In this document: piece by piece, positions 22,930-32,300 of the stretch
Layout: the number at the start of each line of letters is the position of its first letter
Position numbering within the stretch: position 1 is the first letter of the stretch
Source: Streptomyces echinatus
Lineage (GTDB): Bacteria > Actinomycetota > Actinomycetes > Streptomycetales > Streptomycetaceae
Assembly: GCF_014203595.1 (NCBI RefSeq)
Contig: NZ_JACHJK010000001.1
Span: forward strand, 188,582-252,581
Length of the DNA stretch: 64,000 nt
Direction: 5' to 3'
Translations under genes and position numbers: made by a program
Notes under the pieces: generated by a model
The model's database searches: none
The model's input: only the letters and a program-made list of their open reading frames with translations
Told to the model about the DNA's origin: nothing

Positions 22930-23250
22930 GACCTCCGGATGCGGTTCGCGGGACCCGCAACCAGATTGCTGGTATTCATTGCGTTATGCCCTGTTCGCCT
23001 GCACCGGAAGGGTGAGTGCGCCCCCGTCGTACGCTGGCGCGCTCCGGCGCTCGACACCCGGGAGTACTCACGGAACGTCACAAGTGGTCGGAGGCCTGAA
23101 GAACCCGTCCAGGTGCGGGCAGAAACGATCTGTCAGAACCTGTGCTCTGTCCGGGACACTGGAGAGTGGCTGGAAGGGCCCGGGGCCAGCCTCTATGATC
23201 GGCACACTTTCCGGCACGGACAGAGATCGAGTGCACTGCGGGAGCGAGCG
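22930..23250. other. Intergenic region between the M6 protease and cdgA genes
   Basis: These 321 bases separate two divergent genes and must hold both promoters. The stretch near 22965-22990 (CAGATTGCTGGTATTCATTG) is AT-rich relative to its surroundings and could be promoter sequence for the protease. I see no gene, tRNA or repeat here. Confidence 0.4.
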
Positions 23251-25056
23251 GTGAGCGGAACGTCCGAAGGGCCGACGCCCGCGGCAGACCTCGACCGGTC
23301 AGCCGTCACAGACAGTCACCACACCACCTACTACCGTGTCTTCGCGGCCGCCCCGCTCGCCATGGCGGTCGTGTCCCCCGAGGGCTTCGTCGACACCGCG
23401 AACACCGCCCTCGGTGAACTGCTCGGCACCGATCCGGCCACGCTCACCGGGCGGGTCGCCGCCGACCTGGTGGACCTGGCCTCGGACGCCCGCAGCCGGC
23501 ACGCCTACCACGAGGTGCTGCGCGGCCGGCAGGCCCGCCTGCGCTGCACCCGCAGGATCAAACACCCCGAGGGGCACGTGGTGTGGGTGCAGGTCACCGT
23601 CACCCCACTGGCCGAAGGGGAACCCGGCGTCCTGATGTCGGTCGCCGACATCAGCGCCCGCCGCGAACTCCAGGCACAGCTGAGGCACTTGCAGATGCAC
23701 GACCCGGTGACCCGGCTGCCCAACCGCACGCTGTTCTTCGAGCGGCTCACGGCCGCGCTGGAGGCGGGGGCGGACGAGCAGGGCGGTACCGGCCGGGTCG
23801 GCCTGTGCTATCTGGACCTCGACGGCTTCAAGGCCGTCAACGACACCCTCGGCCACCGCTTCGGCGACCGGCTCCTCGCGGCCGTGGCCGAACGCCTGAC
23901 CCGGGTCGCCGACCAGACCGGGTACGCCCGCGCCGTCACCCCCCTGGTGGCCCGGCTCGGCGGTGACGAGTTCGCCCTGCTGGTGGAGGACTCCACCGGC
24001 ACCGAACAGCTCGCCGACCTCGCCCAGTCCGCGCTGAAGGCGCTGGAGGACCCCTTCGACCTGGCCGGGCAGCGGCTGTCGCTGACCGCGTCCATCGGTG
24101 TCGTCGAGCGGCACGCGGCGGGCACGACCGCGACCGGTCTGATGCAGGCGGCGGACACCACGCTGTACTGGGCGAAGGCCGACGGCAAGGGGCGCTGGAC
24201 GCTGTTCGACCCGGAGCGCAACGCCCACCGCATGACCCGTCAGGCGCTGTCCTCCACCCTCCGGCCCGCCATCGAACGCGGCGAGTTCGCCCTCGAGTAC
24301 CAGCCGCTGGTGGCCATGGAGGACGGCCGCCTCAACGGCGTCGAGGCCCTGATCCGCTGGCACCACCCGCAATTCGGCACGCTGACGCCGAATCGGTTCA
24401 TCGGACTGGCCGAGGAGGACGGCTCGATCGTGCAGCTCGGCCGCTGGGCGCTCGCCACCGCCTGCCGGCAGGCCCGCCGCTGGCAGCTGGACCGGCCCGG
24501 TGAACCGCCCATCTTCGTCAGCGTGAACGTGGCCGTGCGGCAGGTGTGGGACTCGGACCTGGTGGCCGACGTCGCGGAGACCCTCGCCGAGACCGGGCTC
24601 GCCCCGCACCTGCTCCAGCTGGAGCTGACCGAGTCCGCGGTGATGGGCTCGGCGGGCCGCCCGCTCCAGGCCCTGCAGGCCCTCAGCGACATGGGTGTGC
24701 GCATCGCCATCGACGACTTCGGCACCGGCTACTCGAACCTCGCCTACCTCAGCCGCCTGCCGGTCTCCGCGCTGAAGCTGGACGGCTCCTTCGTCCGCGG
24801 CTTCCAGTACGAGGAGGCCGCCAAAGGGGCCGTGCCGAACCCCGCCGACGAGGTCATCGTGGAGGCGATGATCCAGCTCGCCCACCGGCTCGGCCTGACG
24901 GTCACCGCGGAGTGCGTGGAGACCTCGGCCCAGGCGACCCGGCTGCGCCGCATCGGCTGCGACACCGGGCAGGGCTGGCTGTACTCACGCCCGGTGCCGC
25001 CGGATCGTATCTCCGAGCTGCTGGGGACGGGGGCCTACGCGGTCGGCAACCCGTAG
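23251..25056 (+). CDS. cdgA: PAS-GGDEF-EAL cyclic di-GMP enzyme (CdgA-like)
   Basis: The GTG at 23251 is preceded by GGGAG six bases upstream, giving 601 aa. Domain order: PAS sensor (about residues 28-140), GGDEF (about 145-320, with intact [15 protein letters not shown] at 237-241), EAL (about 335-595, with EALIRW at 365-370 and [13 protein letters not shown] later). No membrane segments are present, so it is a soluble sensor. No RxxD product-inhibition site precedes GGDEF. Both catalytic signatures are intact, so it could make or destroy c-di-GMP, the signal that controls BldD and development in Streptomyces. The name follows likeness and the gene order remembered from S. coelicolor. It overlaps the next, convergent gene by 22 bases. 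Confidence 0.88.
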   Translation: MSGTSEGPTPAADLDRSAVTDSHHTTYYRVFAAAPLAMAVVSPEGFVDTANTALGELLGTDPATLTGRVAADLVDLASDARSRHAYHEVLRGRQARLRCTRRIKHPEGHVVWVQVTVTPLAEGEPGVLMSVADISARRELQAQLRHLQMHDPVTRLPNRTLFFERLTAALEAGADEQGGTGRVGLCYLDLDGFKAVNDTLGHRFGDRLLAAVAERLTRVADQTGYARAVTPLVARLGGDEFALLVEDSTGTEQLADLAQSALKALEDPFDLAGQRLSLTASIGVVERHAAGTTATGLMQAADTTLYWAKADGKGRWTLFDPERNAHRMTRQALSSTLRPAIERGEFALEYQPLVAMEDGRLNGVEALIRWHHPQFGTLTPNRFIGLAEEDGSIVQLGRWALATACRQARRWQLDRPGEPPIFVSVNVAVRQVWDSDLVADVAETLAETGLAPHLLQLELTESAVMGSAGRPLQALQALSDMGVRIAIDDFGTGYSNLAYLSRLPVSALKLDGSFVRGFQYEEAAKGAVPNPADEVIVEAMIQLAHRLGLTVTAECVETSAQATRLRRIGCDTGQGWLYSRPVPPDRISELLGTGAYAVGNP

Positions 25057-26132
25057 GCGTCCGCGATCAGCTCGTAGGAGCGCAGGCGCAGTTCGCCACG
25101 GTGGGCGTGGGAGACGAGCATCAGTTCGTCGGCGCCGGTGCGCTTGTGGAGGTCGTCGAGGCCGGAGCGGACCTCGTCGGCCGTGCCGTGCACGATGTTC
25201 GACGTCCAGGAGGTGAGGAACTCCTCCTCCATCGGGCTGAACTCGTGCCGCTCGGCCTCCTCCGGGTCGGGGAACAGGCCCGGCCGGCCGGTGCGCAGCC
25301 GGAGCATGTTCAGCGCCACCGCCCGGGTCTGCCGGCGGGCCTCCCGCTCGTCGTCCGTGGCGAGCGCGGACACGCCGATGAGCGCGTACGGCTCGTCGAG
25401 GACCGCGGAGGGGCGGAAGGTCTGCCGGTACAGGTCCAGGGCCGGGATGGTGTTCTGCGCGGAGAAGTGGTGAGCGAAGGCGAACGGCAGACCGAGCGCG
25501 CCGGCCAGCCGGGCGCTGAACCCGGAGGAGCCGAGGAGCCAGACCGGCGGACGGTGCGCGGACTGGACGCCGCCCGGGGCGCTGCCCTGCACCGGCCCCG
25601 GGATCGCGTGGATCCGGCCGTACGGGTGCCCGTCCGGGAAGTCGTCGTCCAGGAACCGGGTCAGCTCGGCGAGCTGCTGCGGGAAGTCGTCGGCGCCCTC
25701 GGCGAGGGTCTCGGTACGGCGCAGCGCGGCGGCCGTGGCCCCGTCCGTGCCCGGCGCCCGTCCGAGGCCCAGGTCGACCCGCCCCGGGGCCAGCGCCTCC
25801 AGCGTGCCGAACTGCTCGGCGATCACCAGCGGGGCGTGGTTGGGCAGCATGACGCCGCCCGAGCCGAGCCGGATGCGGTCGGTGTGGGCGGCGAGGTGCG
25901 CCAGGATCACGGCGGGCGAGGAGGAGGCCACGCCGGGCATGGAGTGGTGCTCGGCGACCCAGTACCGGTGGAAACCGCGGGACTCCGTCAGCCGGGCGAG
26001 CGCGACGCTGGTGCGCAGGGCGTCGGTGGCGGTACTGCCCACGCCGACGGTCACCAGGTCCAGTACGGAGAGGGGGACGGGTGCGGTCCCCTGCGTCGTG
26101 CCCCGGATCTCGTCTGCCTCGTCTGCCGACAC
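25035..26132 (-). CDS. LLM-class flavin-dependent oxidoreductase
   Basis: This 365-aa protein starts at a GTG. It has the luciferase-like monooxygenase TIM-barrel text [21 protein letters not shown], then [39 protein letters not shown] and [10 protein letters not shown]. The single-component subgroup (MsnO8-like) uses FMNH2 supplied by a reductase. The substrate is unknown. It overlaps the 3' end of cdgA tail-to-tail by 22 bases. Confidence 0.9.
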   Translation of the reverse strand: MSADEADEIRGTTQGTAPVPLSVLDLVTVGVGSTATDALRTSVALARLTESRGFHRYWVAEHHSMPGVASSSPAVILAHLAAHTDRIRLGSGGVMLPNHAPLVIAEQFGTLEALAPGRVDLGLGRAPGTDGATAAALRRTETLAEGADDFPQQLAELTRFLDDDFPDGHPYGRIHAIPGPVQGSAPGGVQSAHRPPVWLLGSSGFSARLAGALGLPFAFAHHFSAQNTIPALDLYRQTFRPSAVLDEPYALIGVSALATDDEREARRQTRAVALNMLRLRTGRPGLFPDPEEAERHEFSPMEEEFLTSWTSNIVHGTADEVRSGLDDLHKRTGADELMLVSHAHRGELRLRSYELIADAYGLPTA

Positions 26133-26251
26133 GGTGTCGCCTCCTGATCGCGAGCGTGAACTGTCCTCGCGGTGCTAACAGGAGGCTGTCCCCGCTTATT
26201 CCGCGGCCGCCCGCCGGGGCGCGTGCTCACCGGCAGGGGGCCGGGCCGGGG

Positions 26252-27589
26252 TCAGGGGCGCCAGGGCACCCGGTGTTCCGACAGGTGGGCCAGGACCGCG
26301 TGGTTCGCCTCCCAGCCGTCCGGGAACTTCACCAGCGTGCCCAGCTGGACCGGCTCCGTGGACGGGTAGTCGTCCAGGAGGCCCGTCACGCCGGCGCGGC
26401 AGACCACGATGCACGCGTGGCGGTGGCGGGAGGCCAGGACGCACAGGCGGCCGGTCTCCAGGTGGAAGGCGGTGGCGTCGGGGCGGCCGGAGAGCGGGTG
26501 CAGGACGACCGTGACGTCGTACTCACGGCCCTGGAGACGGTTCGCGGTGTCGACCGTGACGCCCCGCACGCCCAGCTCGGCCAGGGCCGCGCGGACCGCC
26601 GCCGCCTGGTCGCGGTGGGCCGTGCCGACGGCGACGCGGTCGGCGGTCAGGGGCGTGGGCGCGGGGGAGCGCTCCGAGGTCGCCGCGCCGCCCCGGTCCA
26701 GGAGGCGGCGGACCACCGTGGCCACCGCCCGGACCGCCTCGGGGTCCGTGCGCGGGGTGTGCCGGGCGGGCAGCTCCAGCAGGCCCCAGCCGGACTCCGC
26801 GGCCTCGTCGATCACCCGGTCCGGACCGGAGCCGTCGGACGGGACGGCGAAGGCCAGGCGGCGGTCGCCGTGGTCCGTGCCGCTGCGGAACGGGGTGTAC
26901 GGGTAGAAGGCGTCCGAGACCAGCGGGGCCGCGGACGCCGGCAGACGCCAGGAGACCGGCAGGCGGTGCTGGGGGAGGTCCGCGTTGTGCGCCAGGAGGG
27001 TGGTCACCGCGGAGGCCGAGGGATCGTACGACAGGCCCGCCCACTGCTCGCTGCCCACGATCGCGAACGGGTCCAGCTGCCCGGGGTCGCCCACGAACAG
27101 CGCCCGCTCGAACAGGCCCGCGACGGCCAGCAGCGAGTCCGAGCGCATCTGGTACGCCTCGTCGACGATCGCGTGCCGCCAGGGCTCGTCCACCTTCACG
27201 TGCGCCCACTTCGCGGCGGTGGACAGGACGACCGGCAGCCCGCCCAGCTCGGCCGCCTTCGCCGACGTACGCACCTGCGGCAGATCGTCCAGCGCCTTGT
27301 CGTACGCGTCGGTGTCGCTGCTGTGCAGGCGGCCGACCGGCAGCTCCGGGTTCTTCTCCGCCAGGCGCAGGACCAGGTCGTCGACCTGGGCGTTCGTCTG
27401 GGCCACCACCATCAGCGGGCGCCCGGCCTCGGCCAGTTCCAGGGCCGCGCGGACCACCAGGGTCGACTTGCCGGCGCCCGGCGGCGAGTCCACCACGACA
27501 CCCCGCTCGGTGCCGTGCAGCGTGTCGTGGAGGATCGCGTCGGTGGCGCGGCCGGCCGCCGCTGCGGGATCGAAGTCGACGGTCGTCAC
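26252..27589 (-). CDS. Superfamily 1 (Upf1/Dna2-like) DNA helicase
   Basis: This 445-aa ATPase has motif I VDSPPGAGKST (residues 33-43), motif Ia VVAQTNAQVDDL, motif II HAIVDEAYQ, motif III FVGDPGQLDPF, motif IV region VSWRLP, motif V GVTVDTANRLQGREYDVTVV and motif VI LASRHRHACIVV. These are SF1B signatures as in Dna2, Upf1 and IGHMBP2. The usual N-terminal beta-barrel is absent. The GTG start overlaps the stop of the preceding gene by four bases (GTGA at 27586-27589), so it is translated in concert with that gene and with the nuclease further upstream. The three may build one DNA-processing machine. Confidence 0.88.
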   Translation of the reverse strand: MTTVDFDPAAAAGRATDAILHDTLHGTERGVVVDSPPGAGKSTLVVRAALELAEAGRPLMVVAQTNAQVDDLVLRLAEKNPELPVGRLHSSDTDAYDKALDDLPQVRTSAKAAELGGLPVVLSTAAKWAHVKVDEPWRHAIVDEAYQMRSDSLLAVAGLFERALFVGDPGQLDPFAIVGSEQWAGLSYDPSASAVTTLLAHNADLPQHRLPVSWRLPASAAPLVSDAFYPYTPFRSGTDHGDRRLAFAVPSDGSGPDRVIDEAAESGWGLLELPARHTPRTDPEAVRAVATVVRRLLDRGGAATSERSPAPTPLTADRVAVGTAHRDQAAAVRAALAELGVRGVTVDTANRLQGREYDVTVVLHPLSGRPDATAFHLETGRLCVLASRHRHACIVVCRAGVTGLLDDYPSTEPVQLGTLVKFPDGWEANHAVLAHLSEHRVPWRP

Positions 27590-29175
27590 AGCACGTCCTC
27601 CTCGGTCACGGTGTCCGGTGCCTCCGGCGCGGGCTCACCCGGCGGGCCGCCGTGCGTCCACGGGGTCTCCTCCGGCTCGGGCAGCTTCGCCCCGCCGCGC
27701 TGCTCGTGCTCGAAGAGGGTGAAGCAGACCCGGTCGCCCTTCTCCGGCACGGACCCGGGCTCGGGCTCCTTGCCGCGGCCCATCTTGTCCAGGATCCGCA
27801 GCACCAGCACGCCGTCGCCCTCGCACCCGGCGTACTCCGCCGACTGGGGCCTGCCCTCCAGCGAGCGGTACACCTTGGCGCGCTCCGCCAGATGCGGCCG
27901 GTCGTCCGTGCGGACCGTCACCAGCGGGCGCGGGCTCGGCCGCCTGCCCTCGCTGTACGCCATCACGACGTCGGTCACCTCGCCCGCGAACGCCTCCCCG
28001 GCCAGCCGCCGCCCGGCCATCTCCAGCGGATCGTCCAGCGCCTCCTGCGCCTCCAGACGGGCCTGCTCCCGCTCGCGCGTGGCCAGCTTGTTCGCCGCCG
28101 TCACCGCGTCGTCCCGGCGCGGCTGCGGGGGCTCGCCGGCCAGCACCCGGTCCCGGTGCCCGGTGAACGACCAGCGGTCCCGGGTCCAGCGCCCCTCCAC
28201 ATGCGCGCCCGCCGGCAGCGCCCGCAGCAGGTCCAGGCCCCGCCACACCGCGTCCCAGGTGGGCCGGGTACGGCTCGCGACGAGGTCACGGACGTCCCGC
28301 TCGGCCGCGGTGAGCGCGGCCAGCCGGTCGTCGGCCTCCAGCGGGTCCTCGGCGGCGGCCAGGGCCGTACGCGCGCGGTCATAGCGCTCGATCGCCGGGG
28401 CCAGCAGCTTGTTGTCGAACGCCGGGTCGGTCGCGGGACCGGCCGGCGGGCACCGCAACTGCCCGTCCGGGTCCCGCTCCAGCTCGGCCCGGCGGGCGGC
28501 CTCGGCGCCGGTCAGGCCGTCCGGCGGGGCGATCCAGGCGAGCAGCGCGCCCAGGTGCTGGTCCTCCAGACCGGACTGGCCGGTCGCCCAGTGCCGGGAC
28601 AGCACGTCGGTCAGGGCGAGCAGCAGCGAGGAGCCGGGGACCCGGGACCGCTCGCCGTAGTGGGTGAGCCAGCGGCCGAGCAGCGGCACCCGGGGCGGCG
28701 CCGGATAGGGCGCGTCCGGGTCCTGCTCGGCGGTGCGCCGGAACCGCATCGAACGGCCCAGCAGCCGTACGAGGTCCAGGCCCGCGCGGCTCGGCACGAT
28801 CAGCTGGGGCGCGTCCGCGCACAGCTCGGCCTCCACCTTGACCCGCTTGCCGGTCTCCGGGTCGGTCTCGGTGCGCTCGGCCGCCTCCACGGACCCGGCG
28901 TACGCGTCGATGTACGGCAGGACGACGTCGGCCAGGTCGGCGAGGAACGTGAAGCGCAGGTCGCGGTCCCGGGGCTGCGGTACGACCAGCAGCCGGGGCG
29001 CGTCCCGGTCGGTGCCGACCAGCGCGCCGAGCGGGGCGCCGGTCTCACCGGCGGTGGTCAGCGGCACGAACACCAGCGGGCGGTCGGACAGGTGCCGGTG
29101 CCGCACGGTCGCGGCGGGCTGTGCCCGGCCGCTGCCGACGGCCTCCAGCCGGGCGAGGGTGGTGATCAGGGACAC
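27586..29175 (-). CDS. Unknown 529-aa protein between nuclease and helicase genes
   Basis: The GTG at 29175 overlaps the nuclease stop by ten bases. No domain is recognised. The N-terminal third is beta-rich (VRHRHLSDRPLVFVPLTTAG, LLVVPQPRDRDLRFTFLADL). The middle is helical and charged with RRAELERDPDGQLRCPP and a long Ala/Glu/Arg stretch. Near the C-terminus DGVLVLRILDKMGRGKEPEP and KGDRVCFTLFEHEQ look like a small beta-barrel, the element that precedes the motor in SF1B helicases. It may therefore be the linker and scaffold joining nuclease and helicase. That is inference. The C-terminal 40 residues are Pro/Glu-rich and probably disordered. Confidence 0.7.
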   Translation of the reverse strand: MSLITTLARLEAVGSGRAQPAATVRHRHLSDRPLVFVPLTTAGETGAPLGALVGTDRDAPRLLVVPQPRDRDLRFTFLADLADVVLPYIDAYAGSVEAAERTETDPETGKRVKVEAELCADAPQLIVPSRAGLDLVRLLGRSMRFRRTAEQDPDAPYPAPPRVPLLGRWLTHYGERSRVPGSSLLLALTDVLSRHWATGQSGLEDQHLGALLAWIAPPDGLTGAEAARRAELERDPDGQLRCPPAGPATDPAFDNKLLAPAIERYDRARTALAAAEDPLEADDRLAALTAAERDVRDLVASRTRPTWDAVWRGLDLLRALPAGAHVEGRWTRDRWSFTGHRDRVLAGEPPQPRRDDAVTAANKLATREREQARLEAQEALDDPLEMAGRRLAGEAFAGEVTDVVMAYSEGRRPSPRPLVTVRTDDRPHLAERAKVYRSLEGRPQSAEYAGCEGDGVLVLRILDKMGRGKEPEPGSVPEKGDRVCFTLFEHEQRGGAKLPEPEETPWTHGGPPGEPAPEAPDTVTEEDVL

Positions 29176-30440
29176 GCGGACACCTCCCCGGCCGCCGCCC
29201 GGGCGGCCTCCGCGTGCGCGGACGGCGCCCGGCCGGCCGCGCGCAGGGCCTCCGCGCGCAGGGCCGCGGCCTCCTCGGCCGACCGCAGGGCTTCCGCGCG
29301 CAGGGCGGCCGCCCGGCGCAGCGCGGCGACCGCCGGGTCGTCCGGGTCGCCCCTCTCGCCGTGGGCCGCCGCGAGGACCTCCTCGACCGTGGCCAGGCCG
29401 CCCAGTTCGGCCCGCAGGGGCCGGCCGAGGCGGGTGACCGCGCCGGCCGCGCGGGCGCTGTCCCGGCAGTGGAAGGCCAGTTCGCAGGCCGACAGGCACT
29501 CCGGCGCGTAGGTCGCGGGCACCGCCTCCACGGACGCCGTCAGCTCCTCGGCAGAGCGGTCGGGAGCGAAGCAGGTGCCCTCGGGCAGCGCACCGGCGAT
29601 CTCCTCGACGCGGGTGAGCCGGGCCAGCTGGCGCGCGGTGACCGCGCGCTGCTTGCGGACGTCCACGGCGGAGCCCGTGGGCAGGTTGGAGAAGTCCCTG
29701 GGGCACACCAGCAGCACCCGGTGGTGGACCCGCGGGACGGGATCGAGACGGGAGGCGACCTCCTCCAGCGCCAGCACGTACACCGCCGCCTGCCGGGCCG
29801 CCGCGCCCACCTTCGCCGGGTCCGCGGAGCCGTCCACCATCGGGAAGGACTTGATCTCCACCACCGACCAGCCGCCGTCGGGGTGCACCACCACCGCGTC
29901 CGGCTCCAGGAAGGCGAGCGAACCCGCCACGTCCAGCGCGAGCATCGGATGGTCCAGCAGCGTCCAGCCGCCGGCCCCGGTGGCCTCCCGCAGCGCCAGT
30001 GCCGTACGGGCCGTGCGCCCCTCGGGGCCGTGTGCGGTCAGGTCGGGCACGGCCGCGCCGGCCGGCGGTTCCGCGCCCGGGTCGAGCCGGGCGTGCGCCA
30101 GCCGCAGCAGCTCCGCGCCGCCGTCCGCCTTCACCCGTGCCTCGAACGCGTTGCCCCGGGTCAGCGCGAACTGGGACTGTCCGAAACCGGAGGGCGCGCC
30201 CAGCGCGCCGGCCAGCCGGGCCTTGTCCACCCCGGCGCCGTCCAGGATCGCCCGCCGGGCACACCCCGGGTTGGCCGCGAGCGCCGCGAGAGCGCGCGCG
30301 TCCAGGGACTTGGCCGGCACGTCGGGACCGCGCAGCTCAGCGAGCCGGTGCCGGAGCCTCTTCTCCCGCGTCGGTGGGGGAGGCGTCCGGTCCGGCCGCG
30401 GGGTCGAGCTGCGACTCGCGCTGCCGTGGAATTCGCTCAC
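29166..30440 (-). CDS. RecB/Cas4-type nuclease with probable Fe-S cluster
   Basis: With a GTG start at 30440 the product is 424 aa. The PD-(D/E)XK core shows RGNAFEARV (Glu100), PDAVVVHPDGGWSVVEIKS (Asp181, Glu195, Lys197) and QAAVYVLALEEV. Cysteines 60 (ANPGCARR) and 315, 319 and 325 (CLSACELAFHC) give the one-plus-three spacing of 4Fe-4S nucleases such as Cas4, AddB and Dna2. The C-terminus is an Ala/Arg/Glu repeat helix (LRAEALR repeated). The start is uncertain: 30440 overlaps the upstream PAP2 gene by 104 bases, whereas GTG 30320 would begin just after it. It heads the coupled nuclease-unknown-helicase genes. Confidence 0.82.
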   Translation of the reverse strand: MSEFHGSASRSSTPRPDRTPPPPTREKRLRHRLAELRGPDVPAKSLDARALAALAANPGCARRAILDGAGVDKARLAGALGAPSGFGQSQFALTRGNAFEARVKADGGAELLRLAHARLDPGAEPPAGAAVPDLTAHGPEGRTARTALALREATGAGGWTLLDHPMLALDVAGSLAFLEPDAVVVHPDGGWSVVEIKSFPMVDGSADPAKVGAAARQAAVYVLALEEVASRLDPVPRVHHRVLLVCPRDFSNLPTGSAVDVRKQRAVTARQLARLTRVEEIAGALPEGTCFAPDRSAEELTASVEAVPATYAPECLSACELAFHCRDSARAAGAVTRLGRPLRAELGGLATVEEVLAAAHGERGDPDDPAVAALRRAAALRAEALRSAEEAAALRAEALRAAGRAPSAHAEAARAAAGEVSACP

Positions 30441-31281
30441 CCGCGGAAGTCTGGCATCCGGCACTGACAATCGGGGAACCCGCGGTCGGCGTGACCGGTG
30501 CGGTGCGGCGCGACAGCCGGACCCGGAGCAGGTTCGCGGCCCGCATCACACGCGGTGCCAGCAGGAGACCGACGCCCATCACGGCGACGCCCGCGACCGC
30601 GTCCAGGAAGTAGTGGTTGGCGGTGCCCATGACCACGAGCGCGGTCACCAGCGGGTAGAGGACGCCGAGGACCTTCGTCAGGCGGGTGCCGCCGTACCGC
30701 CACAGCATCACACCGCACCACAGCGCCCAGCCCACGTGCAGACTCGGCATGGCCGCGTACTGGTTGGTCATGCCGCCCATGCCGCGCGGGGCGCTGGCCT
30801 CGCCGCCCCACCAGCCGTACGAGCTGTACTGGGCCATCGTGTCCACGAAGCCGTGGTCCGCCGAGAGCAGGCGGGGCGGGCAGGTCGGCAGCAGCGTGAA
30901 GCCGATCAGGCCGATGAACGTGGACGCCATCAGCCAGGTGCGCGCCGCGCGGTAGTGCCGGGCGTGCACGCGGAACAGCCACACCAGGATGACGGGCGTG
31001 ACCAGGTAGTGCAGCGAGGCGTACCAGAAGTCGGCCGGCACCCCGAGCCAGGTCTCCCGGGTGAACAGCCGGTTCAGCGGGTGCTCGGCGTTGAGGTGCA
31101 GTGCCTTCTCGACGCGCAGGATCGTCAGGCCGTGGTCGACGGCGCCGGCGACGTCACCGCGCGCGAGGAGCCGGCCGGCCGAGTAGCAGCCGTAGACCAG
31201 CAGGATCAGCGGCAGCTCGGTCCACCAGCGCAGCCGGGATCGGGGGGCCACCTCGGTGCCCGGTGTCTCGGTCTGCGGCAA
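30337..31281 (-). CDS. PAP2/inositol phosphorylceramide synthase-like membrane phosphatase
   Basis: The TTG start at 31281 is supported by a very strong GGGGGAGG site nine bases upstream. The 314-aa protein has about six membrane helices (ELPLILLVYGCYSAGRLL, LVTPVILVWLFRV, MASTFIGLIGFTLLP and others). PAP2 motifs are AMPSLHVGWA and TANHYFLDAVAG, holding the two catalytic histidines and Asp, in the AUR1-like subgroup. It should act on a lipid phosphate or transfer a phospho-headgroup at the membrane. The soluble tail of about 60 residues overlaps the nuclease gene. Confidence 0.85.
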   Translation of the reverse strand: MPQTETPGTEVAPRSRLRWWTELPLILLVYGCYSAGRLLARGDVAGAVDHGLTILRVEKALHLNAEHPLNRLFTRETWLGVPADFWYASLHYLVTPVILVWLFRVHARHYRAARTWLMASTFIGLIGFTLLPTCPPRLLSADHGFVDTMAQYSSYGWWGGEASAPRGMGGMTNQYAAMPSLHVGWALWCGVMLWRYGGTRLTKVLGVLYPLVTALVVMGTANHYFLDAVAGVAVMGVGLLLAPRVMRAANLLRVRLSRRTAPVTPTAGSPIVSAGCQTSAGERIPRQRESQLDPAAGPDASPTDAGEEAPAPAR

Positions 31282-31521
31282 TCCGATCGCCCTCCCCCTT
31301 CTGCTGTGCGGTGCGCCCCGGCGGGCGACCGTGCCACTTTACGGTGTCCCTACGACGCCCATGCGGGGTGCTCCGTCATCCCCGGCGCGGGCTCAGCTCT
31401 CGAAGACGCCGGGATCGCCCGCCGGGTTGCCTGTGAGTGGCGTGCGCGATGATGGAGGAACCGAATCCAGTTGTCGTTTCCGTGATGTCCACCTGGCGTC
31501 ACGCTCCCGGAGAGGTCTCCC

Positions 31522-32118
31522 ATGGCACCGCGCATCCTGCTGGCCCGGCACGGACAGACGGCATGGTCACTGTCCGGCAAGCACACCGGTAGGACCGACG
31601 TACCGCTGCTGGAGGAGGGCCGGCGCGGGGCCAAGCTGCTCGGTGAACGGCTGCACCGTCCCCCGCTGGACGGGCTGGACGGCGTGGAGGTGCGCACCAG
31701 CCCGCTCTCACGCGCGCGTGAGACATGCGAGCTCGCCGGGTTCGGTGAGCGTGCCGAGCGCTGGGACACGCTGATGGAGTGGGACTACGGCGCGTACGAG
31801 GGGATGACGCCGGCCGAGATCCAGGCGGTCCGGCCGGGCTGGCTGATCTGGCGGGACGGGGTTCCCGGGGGCGAGACCGTGGCCGACGTCACCGCGCGCG
31901 CGGACGAGGTGGTGTCCTGGGCCCGCTCGGCCGACCGTGACGTCCTGGTCTTCGCCCACGGCCACATCCTGCGGTCCGTCGGCGCCCGGTGGCTGGGCCT
32001 GCCCCTGGACTTCGGAGCCCGCATACGCCTGAATCCGACCTCGCTGTCCGTCCTCGGCTGGGCCTACGGCGAACCGGCCCTCGAAAGCTGGAACGACACA
32101 GGCCACCTCGCAACCTGA
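31522..32118 (+). CDS. Histidine phosphatase (RHG) family protein
   Basis: This 198-aa protein has the catalytic RHG motif at once ([20 protein letters not shown]), the second Arg in [15 protein letters not shown], the acid Glu in [10 protein letters not shown] and the second His in [11 protein letters not shown]. The nucleophile is His10. Members act as acid phosphatases or phosphoglycerate mutase-like enzymes, and this one most resembles broad phosphatases. The ATG has GGAGAGG upstream. It is monocistronic. Confidence 0.9.
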   Translation: MAPRILLARHGQTAWSLSGKHTGRTDVPLLEEGRRGAKLLGERLHRPPLDGLDGVEVRTSPLSRARETCELAGFGERAERWDTLMEWDYGAYEGMTPAEIQAVRPGWLIWRDGVPGGETVADVTARADEVVSWARSADRDVLVFAHGHILRSVGARWLGLPLDFGARIRLNPTSLSVLGWAYGEPALESWNDTGHLAT

Positions 32119-32141
32119 CCGCCCCCAGCAGCCGTCGGCCC

Positions 32142-32174
32142 CGCGCCCCCGAAGGGGCGCGGGGAACTGCGCGA
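32142..32174. repeat. Dispersed intergenic repeat, copy B, with 8-bp hairpin
   Basis: CGCGCCCC-CGAA-GGGGCGCG forms a hairpin and continues into GGGAACTGCGCGAC, the reverse complement of the block at 995-1024. It follows the histidine phosphatase stop by about 25 bases and could end its transcript. Confidence 0.65.
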
Positions 32175-32189
32175 CAAGCCACCACCAAC

Positions 32190-32300
32190 CCGGGGACCGG
32201 CGACCACAGACGGCCCCACCCCGCGCCCGGAACCAGCCCTGGCCCAGCACGGCCCGGGGACCGGCGACCACAGGGCACCCCACCCCGGTCCCGGAACTAG
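32190..32300. repeat. Two-copy tandem repeat of about 46 bp downstream of the histidine phosphatase
   Basis: CGGGGACCGGCGACCACAG occurs at 32191-32209 and again from 32255, each followed by a similar CCCCACCCCG/C and CCCGGAAC block. The second copy runs to the stop of the convergent regulator gene. No gene is present here. Confidence 0.6.

Noticed and set aside
21655..23250. Long N-terminal extension of the GGDEF/EAL frame
   Set aside because: It is antisense to the M6 protease gene. Recognisable domains begin after the GTG at 23251, which has a good ribosome-binding site.
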